A stretch of 64,000 nucleotides of DNA from Terriglobia bacterium (GCA_021325235.1 JAJPHN010000029.1:62001-126000); one strand, 5' to 3'; shown: positions 34,205 through 44,932, counted from the first letter of the stretch. Notes: generated by a model from the sequence alone, not told the origin. Numbers and translations are program-made.

Positions 34205-35047
34205 TCAGCGGCGAGTAGCGCAGATAACTCGCGGCCAGCCCGCCAAGTCTGAGGTTACTGCAAGATCCACCCAGTCGCTCGCGAGCATTGTCTCCACGCC
34301 TTCGAGCGATTGAAAGCCGAGCTCCATCAGGAGATGGCCGCCGCTTCGAATTGCGCCAAGGGCCTGGTCGATGAGGCGACGATAAATCTCGAGTCCCGAA
34401 TCGCCGGCAAAGAGAGCGACGTGGGGCTCCCAATCACGCACTTCGCGCTGCATATTGGCTTGATCCGCGCCCGGCACGTAAGGGGGATTCGAAACTAGCA
34501 GGTCGATCGAGCCTGGCGCAATCGCCTCAGCCAGATCGCTTTCAAAAAAGGCGACCTCTGCGCCGAGCTTTCGAGCATTGCTCGACGCGACTTCGAGAGC
34601 GGCCGCCGAGATATCGCTGGCGAATACCCGCCGCCCTGTCTCAAGAGCCAGCGTGACCGCAATCGCGCCCGATCCCGTGCCCACATCAAGCACTCGCGCC
34701 TGCGGCTGATCTCTCAGGAACTCGAGCGCCGCTTCGACCAGATGTTCGGTCTCGGGGCGGGGAATCAGCACGCGCTCATCGACGTAGAATTCTCGCCCAT
34801 AGAACTCCTGTTTTCGGGTGATGTACTGGGTCGGCTTGCCCTTGAGCCGGTCGTTCAGGTAACGCCCGTAGTGGATCCACTGCAACTCGGTCAGTTCATC
34901 GCGCGCATGCGCGTACAAATAAGCGCGTTCAGAGTGAAGCGCGTGCCCGAGCAACACTTCAGCTGTTAGGCGCGGAGCACCGACGCCGCCCTCTTCGAGC
35001 AGCGCGGTTCCCTGTTCAACAGCCGATTGGATTGTGAGAAAAGGCAA
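34205..35047 (-). CDS. prmC: Release factor glutamine methyltransferase
   Basis: 280 residues. Methylates the Gln of the GGQ motif in release factors. N-terminal helical domain (LTAEVLLGHALHSERAYLYA), SAM-binding VLDVGTGSGAIAVTLAL and the catalytic LLVSNPPYVPGADQ (NPPY). Start ATG 35047 is seven bases after the prfA stop, the usual prfA-prmC pairing, so enzyme and substrate are co-expressed. Confidence 0.96.
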   Translation of the reverse strand: MPFLTIQSAVEQGTALLEEGGVGAPRLTAEVLLGHALHSERAYLYAHARDELTELQWIHYGRYLNDRLKGKPTQYITRKQEFYGREFYVDERVLIPRPETEHLVEAALEFLRDQPQARVLDVGTGSGAIAVTLALETGRRVFASDISAAALEVASSNARKLGAEVAFFESDLAEAIAPGSIDLLVSNPPYVPGADQANMQREVRDWEPHVALFAGDSGLEIYRRLIDQALGAIRSGGHLLMELGFQSLEGVETMLASDWVDLAVTSDLAGWPRVICATRR

Positions 35048-35054
35048 CGAGCGT

Positions 35055-36134
<1,080 letters not shown>

Positions 36135-36147
36135 GGGGAGGGGCGCT

Positions 36148-37146
36148 TTAGGCGATCACGAGCTCGCCGCCCTGAAGCCTTTCGAGTTCCATAGCGCGTT
36201 CCAGCGCGCGAATAGCCACTTCCGTCTGCTGGTCCGAAGGAGGTTTGGTTGTGACCCGCTGGAGCCACAACCCCGGCCGCGTGAGCACGGCCATCAATCC
36301 GCGCTGCTGTTTGGCCGCATAGCGGATTGCTTCGTAGCTCACGCCCACAATCAGCGGCAGCAGCGCCACGCGCGCGGCGAATTTAAGCCAGAAATTGTCG
36401 ATCGGCAGAAAGGCGTAGCAGATCATAGCGACGATCAGCACGACGACCAGAAAGCTCGTACCGCAGCGCGGATGCCATGTGACGAAGCGCTGCGCATTGG
36501 CCACCGTCACCGGCTGACCCGATTCGAAATTGAATACTACTTTGTGCTCGGCCCCGTGATACTCAAAGACGCGCCGCATGTCCTTCATGCGCGAAAGCAG
36601 GAACATGAAGCCAAGAAAAATCGCGATGCGCAGGGTGCCGTCGACCATGTTGATGGCAAACCGGCTGCTGATGGCTTCGAAATGTCTGCCCGCCAGCGTT
36701 GCCAGATAAAGAGGCAGGAATTTATACAGCGCGATCATGAACGTCAGCGAAAAGAGGATGTGCACCACCATCGCGGACGAACTCTCCTTCTTACTGGATT
36801 CGGGTTGCGCCTTCACACCCAGCGCGCACTCGGCGGAGAACTTCAGCGCTTTCATGCCCAGCCACATCGCGTGCCCGAGCGTGCCCAGCCCTCGCAATAC
36901 CGGCAACTTGAAAATCGGGTAATTGTCGGATAGGCGCGGCAGCGGCTTCTCTTCGGCCACGATCTCGCCGTCCGGTTTTCGCACCGCCACGCAGTAGCTG
37001 TGCGGCGTGCGCATCATCACGCCTTCCATGACGGCCTGACCGCCGACGAGCGTTGTCTCTTCGCCGTTTTCCAGTACCGGGAGGAGCTGGATGTGCGCGA
37101 AAAGGCGCACAAATTCGCGCAGATTCAAGAAGGGAACTCCAGCCAT
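36148..37146 (-). CDS. DUF1385 membrane protein
   Basis: About 332 residues from ATG 37146 (GTG 37170 is an alternative, four bases after the RNase T2 stop). Starts with [19 protein letters not shown], the DUF1385 signature, then membrane helices ([48 protein letters not shown]). Function unknown; in many bacteria it is encoded directly before prfA as here, suggesting a conserved, unexplained link to translation or cell-envelope growth. Confidence 0.88.
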   Translation of the reverse strand: MAGVPFLNLREFVRLFAHIQLLPVLENGEETTLVGGQAVMEGVMMRTPHSYCVAVRKPDGEIVAEEKPLPRLSDNYPIFKLPVLRGLGTLGHAMWLGMKALKFSAECALGVKAQPESSKKESSSAMVVHILFSLTFMIALYKFLPLYLATLAGRHFEAISSRFAINMVDGTLRIAIFLGFMFLLSRMKDMRRVFEYHGAEHKVVFNFESGQPVTVANAQRFVTWHPRCGTSFLVVVLIVAMICYAFLPIDNFWLKFAARVALLPLIVGVSYEAIRYAAKQQRGLMAVLTRPGLWLQRVTTKPPSDQQTEVAIRALERAMELERLQGGELVIA

Positions 37147-37174
37147 AAGTATAACTGCTGAAAGAGCCACGCGC

Positions 37175-37816
37175 TCATCGCACGGGCGGCACGACGAATG
37201 TGCCCTGGCGGGTATCCCGGAGCCCCGAGCAACTCACCGGAGCGGGCGTCTCTTGTTTCGATTCACAGAATTCCACACCGTTCAGATAGTTCCCGCGGAG
37301 CTGTACGACGATTTCGTTGTCCCGCAATTGCGGATTGGCCTGTTCAAAGGAATGTTTCATGTCGATGACAGACAACGTGGTGGATCGGTCCGGCTGTTTC
37401 AGGCGGTCCGGAATGCGGATGGATCCAAAGAGGCGGCGTATCAGGGCGAAGTATTGGTCGCCGTTGAGACCGCTGCAGGTCCCGTGCGCCAGCCACTCGT
37501 GCCGCACGATTTCGTGCGGCATGATGTCCGACATAGCCTCGGGATTCGTCGGTCCGGGTTGATCCGTGTGGCAATTAAGCGGAAATGTACCGTCGCTGTT
37601 CTGCGGCCAGAGCCCATGTACCAGGAAGCCGTGATGCTCGCCGCACTCACCCGCGTCTGGGTGGCTGTAGCAAAACTCCGGGCTCCAGGAGAGTACCAGC
37701 ACGTAGAAATCGAATGCACCCGCCTGCCCGCCCGCCTGTTTGGAATGATGCCGGTGCGACGCGAACCCCGCGCCCGTCATCGTAAGTGCCAAAAACCCAA
37801 TGGTGATCGCTCGCAT
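37175..37816 (-). CDS. Secreted ribonuclease T2 family protein
   Basis: 213 residues with a signal peptide (AITIGFLALTMTGAGFASH). Both catalytic CAS boxes are present: HGLWPQNSDGTFPLNC (first His) and HEWLAHGTCSGL (Glu, Lys replaced by Ala, second His). Known: RNase I/T2 degrades RNA in the periplasm via 2',3'-cyclic phosphates. Lys of HEWxKHGTC normally helps transition-state binding; its replacement by Ala is unusual and could lower activity. Four Cys pairs likely form disulfides. Just upstream of DUF1385, same strand. Confidence 0.88.
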   Translation of the reverse strand: MRAITIGFLALTMTGAGFASHRHHSKQAGGQAGAFDFYVLVLSWSPEFCYSHPDAGECGEHHGFLVHGLWPQNSDGTFPLNCHTDQPGPTNPEAMSDIMPHEIVRHEWLAHGTCSGLNGDQYFALIRRLFGSIRIPDRLKQPDRSTTLSVIDMKHSFEQANPQLRDNEIVVQLRGNYLNGVEFCESKQETPAPVSCSGLRDTRQGTFVVPPVR

Positions 37817-37891
37817 CGATGTTCTTACCTTAACCGCTTGCCCGCAAAACTTCTTTGCCGCGACAATAGAACCAGAAAGGACTCCAATCCC

Positions 37892-38452
37892 ATGAAATTA
37901 TCCGGCACGCTTGGCTGCCTCCGTCTGGCAGCTTCTGCTCTGCTTGCCTTTTCTTTCGGAACACTCGCCGGGTACGGCGATAATGCCATTCCCGAGACCG
38001 GTCAGCAGGCTCCCGATTTCACCTTGCCTTCGCAGGACGGCTCTCCCGTAAGCCTGAAAGATTTCAAAGGCAAATGGGTGGTGCTCTACTTTTACCCCAA
38101 GGACAACACGCCGGGCTGCACGATCGAAGCCCATAATTTTCAGCGCGATCTCTCGAAGTACGAGGCGGAAAACGCGGTGATCGTCGGAGTCAGCGTCGAT
38201 TCGAGCGACAGTCACAAAGATTTTTGCGCCAAGCAGGGCCTTACTTTCAAGCTTCTGGCCGACACGGATAAGAAAGTGGTGGAAGAGTACGGTTCGCTCC
38301 GCAACATGGCGGGAATCAAAATTGCTGCCCGAAACACGTTTCTCATCGACCCACAGGGCCGGATTGTGAAAGTCTGGACCGGCGTGGATCCGGGCAAGCA
38401 CAGCCAGGAAGTTCTTGCCGAGCTAAGCCAGCAGGAAGGAAAGAAATCCTAG
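37892..38452 (+). CDS. Exported peroxiredoxin, BCP/PrxQ type
   Basis: 186 residues from ATG 37892, behind AGAAAGGA; the longer open frame upstream is a shadow of RNase T2. Signal peptide (LRLAASALLAFSFGTLAG), then a PrxQ domain: GQQAPDFTLPSQDG, LYFYPKDNTPGCTIEAHNF with the peroxidatic Cys, and NTFLIDPQGRIVKVW. The resolving Cys five residues later is replaced (TIEAHN), but a second Cys lies in HKDFCAKQGL, so it is either 1-Cys or uses that distant partner. Predicted to reduce peroxides in the periplasm. Confidence 0.9.
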   Translation: MKLSGTLGCLRLAASALLAFSFGTLAGYGDNAIPETGQQAPDFTLPSQDGSPVSLKDFKGKWVVLYFYPKDNTPGCTIEAHNFQRDLSKYEAENAVIVGVSVDSSDSHKDFCAKQGLTFKLLADTDKKVVEEYGSLRNMAGIKIAARNTFLIDPQGRIVKVWTGVDPGKHSQEVLAELSQQEGKKS

Positions 38453-38546
38453 GGCCCTTGCCGTCAGATTAAATCGCCGCCCCGGGTGTAGCAATTCCGA
38501 CGTTGTGTCGTCCACAGTATGTATCGATTCTGAGGAGGAACACGAC

Positions 38547-39719
38547 ATGGCCAGTGCAACGGACGCAACCATTGTTGCAGTCTATGACAACGCGGGAGAT
38601 GCCCGGGCGGCGGTAGACGAGCTCAAGAGCGCCGGGTTCGGTTCGGACCGGATTTACGTTTCATCGGAAGCCGGCGCGGAAACGACGAGCGCGCCGCAGC
38701 ATACGCATCACGAGGGCGGAATTAAAGGCTGGTTTAAATCACTGTTCGGCTCGGAAGAGCACGAACATGTACGGGGTTACCAAACGGCGGTGGATGCGGG
38801 GAGAACGATCGTCAGTGTGGATGTCGCAGACGCGAATGTCGACCGTGTCTCCGACATTCTAAACCGCTATTCCCCGATTGATGTTCATTCCGAGGACATT
38901 GGCAGTGCGAAAGGTGTCGCGACTTCTAATGTCTACGACTCCGGGTATCAGGGCAGCGAATCCGATCGCCTGAATGCGCGCGAGGAACTGGGTTTGCCGG
39001 TGGTCGAAGAGGATCTGAAGATCGGAAAACGCACGGTTCAGAGAGGCGGGGTACGTGTTTACTCGCGATTCTCTGAGAAGCCCGTCGAGGAAGATGTCCG
39101 GCTGCGTGAGGAGCACGTCCGTGTCGATCGGCAGCCCGTGAACCGTCCAGCCACCGAAGCAGATTTTCGTTCCGGCCGCGACCAGGTCATCGAGGTGGCC
39201 GAGTACGCTGAGGAGCCCGTGGTGGCAAAGGAAGCGCGGGTTGTCGAAGAAGTGCGCGTGAGCAAGGATGCGACGGAACGCACTCAGCGCGTCAGCGATA
39301 CCGTGCGCCGGAGCGACGTCGAAGTGGAAAACCTGAACGCCTCGAACCTGAACGCGTCCAATACGAACGTCGGCAACGCGGGCCGCGACGATTACCGGAG
39401 CAGCGATACCGGCACGACGGCGGCTGCGCGCTCCGCAACAACTGGTGTCAACGACTACGACACCGATTACCGTCGGCATTTTGCGGCTACTTACCCGGTG
39501 GGCGATTACGAAGACTACGCACCCGCTTACCGCTACGGATCGGAGGTCGCCAACGATCCGCGTTATCGGGGCCGCAGCTACGACGAGATTGAGCCGGAGC
39601 TGCGCCAGGATTACGCTCGGCGATATCCGAACAGCGCATGGGAACGGATGAAAGATTCCATCCGTTACGGCTGGGACAAAGTGACCGGTAAGGCGCACTC
39701 AGCCAGCACTTCGCGATAA
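38547..39719 (+). CDS. Stress protein: YflT-like plus DUF2382 domains
   Basis: 390 residues from ATG 38547, chosen for the strong GAGGAGG Shine-Dalgarno. N-terminal YflT/GS17M-like domain (TIVAVYDNAGDARAAVDELK, RIYVSSE), central DUF2382 (EELGLPVVEEDLKIGKRTV, RVYSRFSEKPVEEDVRLREE), then a polar, Asn/Asp/Tyr-rich tail (NLNASNLNASNTN repeat; RRHFAATYPVGDYEDYAP; WERMKDSIRYGWDKVTG). Members are induced by general stress or desiccation in several phyla; biochemical role unknown. Followed four bases later by a second DUF2382 gene. Confidence 0.8.
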   Translation: MASATDATIVAVYDNAGDARAAVDELKSAGFGSDRIYVSSEAGAETTSAPQHTHHEGGIKGWFKSLFGSEEHEHVRGYQTAVDAGRTIVSVDVADANVDRVSDILNRYSPIDVHSEDIGSAKGVATSNVYDSGYQGSESDRLNAREELGLPVVEEDLKIGKRTVQRGGVRVYSRFSEKPVEEDVRLREEHVRVDRQPVNRPATEADFRSGRDQVIEVAEYAEEPVVAKEARVVEEVRVSKDATERTQRVSDTVRRSDVEVENLNASNLNASNTNVGNAGRDDYRSSDTGTTAAARSATTGVNDYDTDYRRHFAATYPVGDYEDYAPAYRYGSEVANDPRYRGRSYDEIEPELRQDYARRYPNSAWERMKDSIRYGWDKVTGKAHSASTSR

Positions 39720-39723
39720 AGGT

Positions 39724-40290
39724 ATGGCAGAGGATCGCTCCGGGGAAATCGTGGTCCCCGTCATCCAGGAAGAAGCGCACGCGGGCACGGTACCGGTTCA
39801 GACCGGTGCCGTGCGCGTCACCAAATCCGTTGAAACGCATGAGGAATTAGTCGAGCAGGAGCTGCGGAAAGGCCGCGCCGAGGTTCAGCGGGTCGCTGTT
39901 CATCGCGTCGTTGACGGTCCACAGCCGCCGAGGCGCGAAGGTAACACGCTGGTAATCCCGGTCGTCTCTGAAATTCTGAACGGCTGCCAGAAGCAGTGGG
40001 TCGTCACAGAAGAGATTCGTGTGACGCGGCTCGAAACGGCCGAAACTGTTCAGCAGAAAGTTGAACTAGCGAGTGAACGGGCCCAGGTGGAGCGGCTCGA
40101 TGAGCAGGGCCGCGTGATTGCTACCGAAGAGACCGCACCCCAAGCTGCTCCGGCAGTTGACTCCCCGGTAGCGGCGGATTCCATTCTCGAAAAGCGCAAG
40201 TCGGCAAACGCTGCAGCAGCCCCCGGTAAAGTGCTTTCCTCAACGGATAGTATTCTTCGGAAGCGACTGCCGAAGAAGCGTGGTGGATGA
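39724..40290 (+). CDS. DUF2382 (YsnF/AvaK-like) stress protein
   Basis: 188 residues. DUF2382 domain at the N-terminus (IVVPVIQEEAHAGTVPVQTG, TLVIPVVSEILNGCQKQWVV, VTRLETAETVQQKVELASER) and a flexible Ala/Pro-rich C-terminal tail ending KKRGG. In an operon with the larger stress protein. Its last 51 bases overlap, tail to tail, the end of the 854-residue gene on the other strand. Confidence 0.78.
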   Translation: MAEDRSGEIVVPVIQEEAHAGTVPVQTGAVRVTKSVETHEELVEQELRKGRAEVQRVAVHRVVDGPQPPRREGNTLVIPVVSEILNGCQKQWVVTEEIRVTRLETAETVQQKVELASERAQVERLDEQGRVIATEETAPQAAPAVDSPVAADSILEKRKSANAAAAPGKVLSSTDSILRKRLPKKRGG

Positions 40291-42804
40291 GGCGCTTCCG
40301 CCCGGCTGCGGCTTGGGTGAGCCAGGTGAAAGCGTTGTTGCGCTCGCGTTTTTCTCACCGCGCAGCCAGATAAACAGTAAGGGGTGCTGTGGCGGCGGTT
40401 CCGGCAGGTTGATCGAGAGCATCTGCCGCTGTCCTTCGCCTTGTATGGGTGTCGGAAGCTGCGCAACCGGAATCGCTTCGAGCTGATCCCACCCCGCTTT
40501 TTCCATCATTTCGAGATTGCGACCGGTCAGGGTGTAAACGCGCTGCTTGCCATCGGGCGAAAGTTGACCGGTGCTTTCAAAAGAATCGATCTGCGGGAGA
40601 CGCACGATGCGCGCCAGTGTGTAGGGCTCGGAATCGCCCGCGGCACCGTTTGACAGGCTTGCCTGCAGCGAGCATCCGGCTGGAAACGGCGTTGTGTCGA
40701 CCGATAGAAAGAGCTGATCCTGGGAGAGCCGCTGAAGGCTATAGCTGGACGCCTGCTCGCCAATATGCATCGCCAGGGGCTTGGAAATATCCTCTGAACA
40801 CGCCAGTGTCAGAACACTCTTCGGCTCGACGTTGCGCACATCGAGCATGGCTGTCAGGTTGTAGCCGGCAGGGAACTCGTCCTGCGGCGGCGTAATTTCC
40901 ATGTTGCCTGGTAGCGAAAGATGTGAGCTTACGATGGCCGGCAGTGGTCCAGTGATTTGCAGCGCACCCGGCAGCATCATCGGTTCCGTGCGATCGGTCA
41001 GATCCGCTTCGATATTGAGAGACGTGCCCGGTTTCAGGTCCGACTTGAGCTGAATCGTTACGCTGCGGTCGGTCTTGCCGGGCGCCGGCGAACTTAATTC
41101 GAACGTCACACCGGGAGCCTTCAATCCCGCCAGCAGATCCAGCCGCTCTCCTTTAAGGACGTAATGCTGGGTAGCCTGGCCCTGATTTGCCAGCATTGGA
41201 AGATTGTCGAGCTTGGGTAGGTTTGGAAGAATGTTAACCGCGACCGCGTGCTCCTTGCCGTCTGCTTGGGCGAGCTGCAGCACGTATTTGCCCGGGTCCA
41301 GATTCGTCGTATCGATCTGAAAATCGGCATGCGGCTGTGGACCCTTGTCCAAGCCCTTCGGCAGGATGAAGCGAACCGGTTCGGGTACCGCGAATTCGTC
41401 GTTCAGCTTTTTCAGATTCGCTTTGGTCAGATATTCGAAATCGGCGCCGGAGAGCGTAATCGGGATCTTGCCCGCCTTCGCGAGCAACTTGTCCTGCGAA
41501 TCCGCTTCGATATGCGCGGTTTTGAAATCGCTCAACGGATGAACGTGTATTTCTCCGTTGGCCTGAAATGGTGTCCAGTCCCAGAAGCCCGACAGATGGT
41601 AATCGCCTGGCGGGGGCGGATTCTTGGTCAGGTCCAATTCGAGGGATTTCTGATTTCCGAGCTTGAGCACGGCGATGTTTGTTGCGTGTCCGTTCGCATC
41701 CTTGAGCTTCCATTCACGGGCCCTTTGCAGGTATTTCCACTGCACATCCGGCACCTCCACCGGCACTGCTGTTTTCTGACCGCCGGGGATGTAGTCGGCG
41801 TCTCCGATTTTGATAGACGGCACCGGCGTATTTGGAATGCGTACCGCCCAAAGGAACGCCACTCGCGTATGCGGGGGAGCCGGCGTGTTCTGGCCGCAGA
41901 GCTTCATAGCATCCTTCAGGCCCGGCCTGTTCAACGGCTGTGCAAACGATGATCGAAACTGCGTATTCGGAAAGGCTATGTAGCGCAGATCAAGCAACAT
42001 TGCGGCGCCACCAGCCGCCAGACCGATCGGGCTGCCGAAGAAAAGCGTCGCTGCCGCCGTAGCGAGGCTGGTCGTCTGGCCTACGCGCTCGGCGGTCGAA
42101 CTTGCCAGCGGATTGTAGCTCGCAAGCTGCGGATTCATGGCCGCAAAAAGTGTCTGAGCCTGAATTGCCGGCGGTGCTGTCTTATCCAGTTGAACGGAGA
42201 AGCCGTACTGCGATGCGAATCCGGTGAGCGCGGCATTTACACTCGCCGAGGAACTGCCCGCATTCGAGAGCGCTTCCACCAGCGCCTCGGTTTGCGCAGT
42301 TTTCTCGGCGTAGTCGGCCAGTTGCGCGATGAGCAGATCGTCCTGTGAAAGGAATCCCTCAACCTTCTTTTTGCTCAGTCCCTGCGGACCATAAACCAGC
42401 GCAGCCAGCGTGATCGTTTTGGGAATGCTCCAGACCTGGTCCTTGCCGGCCGGCTTCGGGTCGGTCACAATGAGCGCCGGATCCTTGGGCTGCCGCCGCG
42501 CCGGCACCATCACCAGCGAAACTTCGCCGGGCCGCTTCTCTTTTCCGCGCAGGATCGGCGAGTAGAGGACGGTATCTCCTTCGCTCAGATGGTTGATGTT
42601 CTGGAAGGGCAGCGTGTCGGGATTTGAGGGACTCTGCACCCGCAAACTGACTGAGCCAATCGGAGCGCCAGCCGGGCATGCCACAGGCGGGGGAGTCGAG
42701 GTTGTATCGGCAGCCCCTGAGTCTCCGCCGAGCGGAGTGGGAGTGCTTTGGGCAACCAGAATTGCTGAAGCCAGCAACCCCAGGGTTGCCACGAGCCTTA
42801 CCAT
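40240..42804 (-). CDS. Large exported protein of unknown function
   Basis: 854 residues; I do not recognise the family. Signal peptide (LVATLGLLASAILVAQST), a helical stretch near residues 140-280 (LLIAQLADYAEKTAQTEALV, TSLATAAATLFFGSPIGLAA), then many repeated Ig-like beta-sandwich segments (DYHLSGFWDWTPFQANGEI; KIPITLSGADFEYL; LDPGKYVLQLAQADGKEHAV; VYTLTGRNLEMMEKAGWDQL) and a Pro/Ser-rich tail. Looks like a periplasmic or surface adhesin or scaffold (inference). The end overlaps the DUF2382 gene by 51 bases. A long hairpin lies in its leader. Confidence 0.6.
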   Translation of the reverse strand: MVRLVATLGLLASAILVAQSTPTPLGGDSGAADTTSTPPPVACPAGAPIGSVSLRVQSPSNPDTLPFQNINHLSEGDTVLYSPILRGKEKRPGEVSLVMVPARRQPKDPALIVTDPKPAGKDQVWSIPKTITLAALVYGPQGLSKKKVEGFLSQDDLLIAQLADYAEKTAQTEALVEALSNAGSSSASVNAALTGFASQYGFSVQLDKTAPPAIQAQTLFAAMNPQLASYNPLASSTAERVGQTTSLATAAATLFFGSPIGLAAGGAAMLLDLRYIAFPNTQFRSSFAQPLNRPGLKDAMKLCGQNTPAPPHTRVAFLWAVRIPNTPVPSIKIGDADYIPGGQKTAVPVEVPDVQWKYLQRAREWKLKDANGHATNIAVLKLGNQKSLELDLTKNPPPPGDYHLSGFWDWTPFQANGEIHVHPLSDFKTAHIEADSQDKLLAKAGKIPITLSGADFEYLTKANLKKLNDEFAVPEPVRFILPKGLDKGPQPHADFQIDTTNLDPGKYVLQLAQADGKEHAVAVNILPNLPKLDNLPMLANQGQATQHYVLKGERLDLLAGLKAPGVTFELSSPAPGKTDRSVTIQLKSDLKPGTSLNIEADLTDRTEPMMLPGALQITGPLPAIVSSHLSLPGNMEITPPQDEFPAGYNLTAMLDVRNVEPKSVLTLACSEDISKPLAMHIGEQASSYSLQRLSQDQLFLSVDTTPFPAGCSLQASLSNGAAGDSEPYTLARIVRLPQIDSFESTGQLSPDGKQRVYTLTGRNLEMMEKAGWDQLEAIPVAQLPTPIQGEGQRQMLSINLPEPPPQHPLLFIWLRGEKNASATTLSPGSPKPQPGGSASSTTLLRQSLPKNTIR

Positions 42805-42825
42805 TCTAGTGCCAGAATAACGTGA

Positions 42826-42890
42826 GCCCCGGGGCGGCCTCGATGGGTATATTCCCCTCCGGGAGATACCTCGCGAGACCGGCTCGGGGC
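42826..42890 (-). promoter_or_regulatory. Long imperfect hairpin between the chemoreceptor and the 854-residue gene
   Basis: Three stacked stems can form: GCCCCG/CGGGGC at the base (42826-42831 with 42885-42890), CTCG/CGAG in the middle, and GGTAT..TCCC/GGGA..ATACC around a CTCC loop. It lies downstream of the MCP stop and about 20 bases upstream of the ATG at 42804, so it could end the MCP transcript or act in the leader of the next gene. I do not recognise a known riboswitch. Confidence 0.35.
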
Positions 42891-42909
42891 CGTCGTAAGT
42901 GCCTGGATT

Positions 42910-44355
42910 CTAAGCTGCCGCGAGAGCTTCTGAGACTGCCGAATCATCGACCATCGCGCGAAGTTCCTGTACCGCCTGCCGGAGTTCCTGCGCCTGCGTG
43001 TCCATCTGGCGGCTGGCCAGACTACCCGCCTGCGCGCTCGATGCGGTCTGCTGCGTGACTTTCTCCATGCGCGAGAGGCCCTGTGAAATCTGCGCGATTC
43101 CCCGAGCCTGCTCCTGGCTGGCAGCATTCACGCTGTCGACCATTTCGCGAACTTTCACCGTGTTCTCCGTAATAACCGAGATCACCGTGACAACGTCGCT
43201 CAGCCTGGCGCTTCCGTCGTTGGAATTCGAAACCGCTTCCGCGATCAGTGCGCCAGTGTCGCGCGCCGCCTGTGAGCAGCGTTGTGCCAGGCTACGAACT
43301 TCATCGGCCACGACCGCAAAGCCGAGTCCCGCTTCGCCCGCCCGGGCCGCTTCCACCGCCGCGTTCAGCGCAAGGATATTGGTCTGGAACGCGATCTGCT
43401 CGATCACATTGATGATTTGCGCGACTTTGCTGCTCGAGCTGGTGATGCTTTGCATACTCGCGGTCATCTGTTCCAGCTTTTTGTTGGCTTCGAGAACCTG
43501 CGTGTTCACGTTGGCCACGAATCCCGCCGCTGCCTGCGCGTGCTGCGCATTCAGTCCGGTCATGGAACTGATCTCCACACTTGAAGCCGACGTCTCTTCC
43601 AGCGAAGCCGCCTGATCGGCCGCCCCGGAGGCGAGCTGTTCGCTCAAAGACGAAATCTGTTCGGATGCCCCGATTACCTCGTTCGCCGTCTGGGCCATCT
43701 TGTGTGCGGTCGAGCGCAGTTTCGAGCTCATCTGCCGCACCAGCCAGAAAACGCAGACGCCGGCGCTCAATGCCAGCAGCATCAGTACGACGCCCACCCA
43801 CTTACTGCGAGTCGGCAGCTCTTCTGCGCGGCTCTTCTCGAGTTCAAGGACGCGATGCTCCGCGGCCACGATATCGCTCGCCGCCTGCTGCATTCGCAGG
43901 CCCTGAGGCGCCACTTTTTCATCGAAAATCTTGAAGGCGCTCTGATAATCCTGTTTGCTGCAGAGCTGCCACATCTCCTCGTCGGCCGGCATCCATGCAG
44001 CCAGCGCTGCATTGAGACTCGCCTGGCGCTGATCCGCGCCGGAAAGCAGATGCCGCAACTCCTCTATATCCTTCTTCATCTTGTCCGCGTGCGCCGCAAA
44101 GCTCGCATGTAGAGTCGAGGCAGTCGAATTATCGCCCAATGCGAGCCGCAGGAGCAGTCCACGCTCGGCGCTCAACATGTTCGCTGCGCCCGCAGAAATA
44201 GAACCGGCGACTTCCAGGCTCCGGCCCGTTGTCGACGCCGTATGAGACAGCTCGGTCCCCAGCCATTGCACGGTGCCGAGCGAAGTGAGACTGAGCGCAA
44301 GCGTGAGAGCCAGGCTCACCACGCTTGCGCCGAAGAGTTTTTTGTTAAGAGTCAT
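42910..44355 (-). CDS. Methyl-accepting chemotaxis protein
   Basis: 481 residues. TM1 ([20 protein letters not shown]), a periplasmic four-helix-bundle-type sensor of about 150 residues, TM2 ([18 protein letters not shown]), a very short linker without a clear HAMP, and a coiled-coil signalling domain with the hairpin tip [35 protein letters not shown] region. Signals to CheA through CheW. No che or flagellar genes are nearby. No C-terminal CheR-binding pentapeptide is evident (ends VSEALAAA). Confidence 0.92.
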   Translation of the reverse strand: MTLNKKLFGASVVSLALTLALSLTSLGTVQWLGTELSHTASTTGRSLEVAGSISAGAANMLSAERGLLLRLALGDNSTASTLHASFAAHADKMKKDIEELRHLLSGADQRQASLNAALAAWMPADEEMWQLCSKQDYQSAFKIFDEKVAPQGLRMQQAASDIVAAEHRVLELEKSRAEELPTRSKWVGVVLMLLALSAGVCVFWLVRQMSSKLRSTAHKMAQTANEVIGASEQISSLSEQLASGAADQAASLEETSASSVEISSMTGLNAQHAQAAAGFVANVNTQVLEANKKLEQMTASMQSITSSSSKVAQIINVIEQIAFQTNILALNAAVEAARAGEAGLGFAVVADEVRSLAQRCSQAARDTGALIAEAVSNSNDGSARLSDVVTVISVITENTVKVREMVDSVNAASQEQARGIAQISQGLSRMEKVTQQTASSAQAGSLASRQMDTQAQELRQAVQELRAMVDDSAVSEALAAA

Positions 44356-44395
44356 CAGAGAATACTGGGCCTAGCCTATGCCAGGGTTCAGTGTG

Positions 44396-44764
44396 TTAGT
44401 TGGCGAAGTCGAAGTTGATTCTCACGATCGCTTCAGAAACTTTGCCGTTTTCCTGGAAGGGGCGGAACGTCCACTGCTTGGCGGCGTTCTTGGCGGCATT
44501 GCCCAGAATGGGGTTGCCCGAAACCACATCGGCCTTTTCCACCTTGCCGTCCTCGGCCACGGTCAGGTCCACTACCACCCGGCCCGAAAGCTTCATCTGC
44601 TTCGCGATCGCCGGAAACTCCGGACGAACCTTCGAAACAATCGACTTCTGTGCATCGGCATCCGAGACGCGAATTGCGTCGCCCGCGTACAGGCTGCACG
44701 CCGGAACCAGCAAGGCAGCCGCAATCGTGATCTGTTTAGAGAAAGGGAAGTTTTTGAGAGTCAT
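44396..44764 (-). CDS. Small periplasmic TonB-C family protein
   Basis: 122 residues. Signal peptide (ITIAAALLVPACSLYAGDA) followed directly by a TonB-C domain (RVVVDLTVAEDGKVEKADVV, AAKQWTFRPFQENGKVSEA). The lack of a membrane anchor or proline linker means it cannot couple to ExbBD like true TonB; small proteins of this kind are frequent in acidobacteria, role unclear. Downstream of it lies the MCP gene, same strand, 40 bases away. Confidence 0.75.
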   Translation of the reverse strand: MTLKNFPFSKQITIAAALLVPACSLYAGDAIRVSDADAQKSIVSKVRPEFPAIAKQMKLSGRVVVDLTVAEDGKVEKADVVSGNPILGNAAKNAAKQWTFRPFQENGKVSEAIVRINFDFAN

Positions 44765-44932
44765 TGTGTTGGGTACTCACAGTACTCATCGGCACGAGTC
44801 GCGCGGGAGTTTAGTGATTTTCGCCGATTTTTCTCGTGTGACGTTCACTAGCTCTGATCCATTAGGCTCGATTGGTCTGCACCGGGCTCTCACCTGTTAC
44901 ATTGCATTCAAGCCCGCGATCAAGGAATAATC

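Noticed and set aside
37091-37891. Long open frame upstream of the peroxiredoxin as part of a fusion protein
   Set aside because: It is antisense to RNase T2 and DUF1385; the peroxiredoxin has its own signal peptide, ATG and Shine-Dalgarno at 37892.
44765-44800. GTACTCA-CA-GTACTCA tandem repeat near 44771 as a regulator site
   Set aside because: Only two short copies, with no link to a known site; could be chance.
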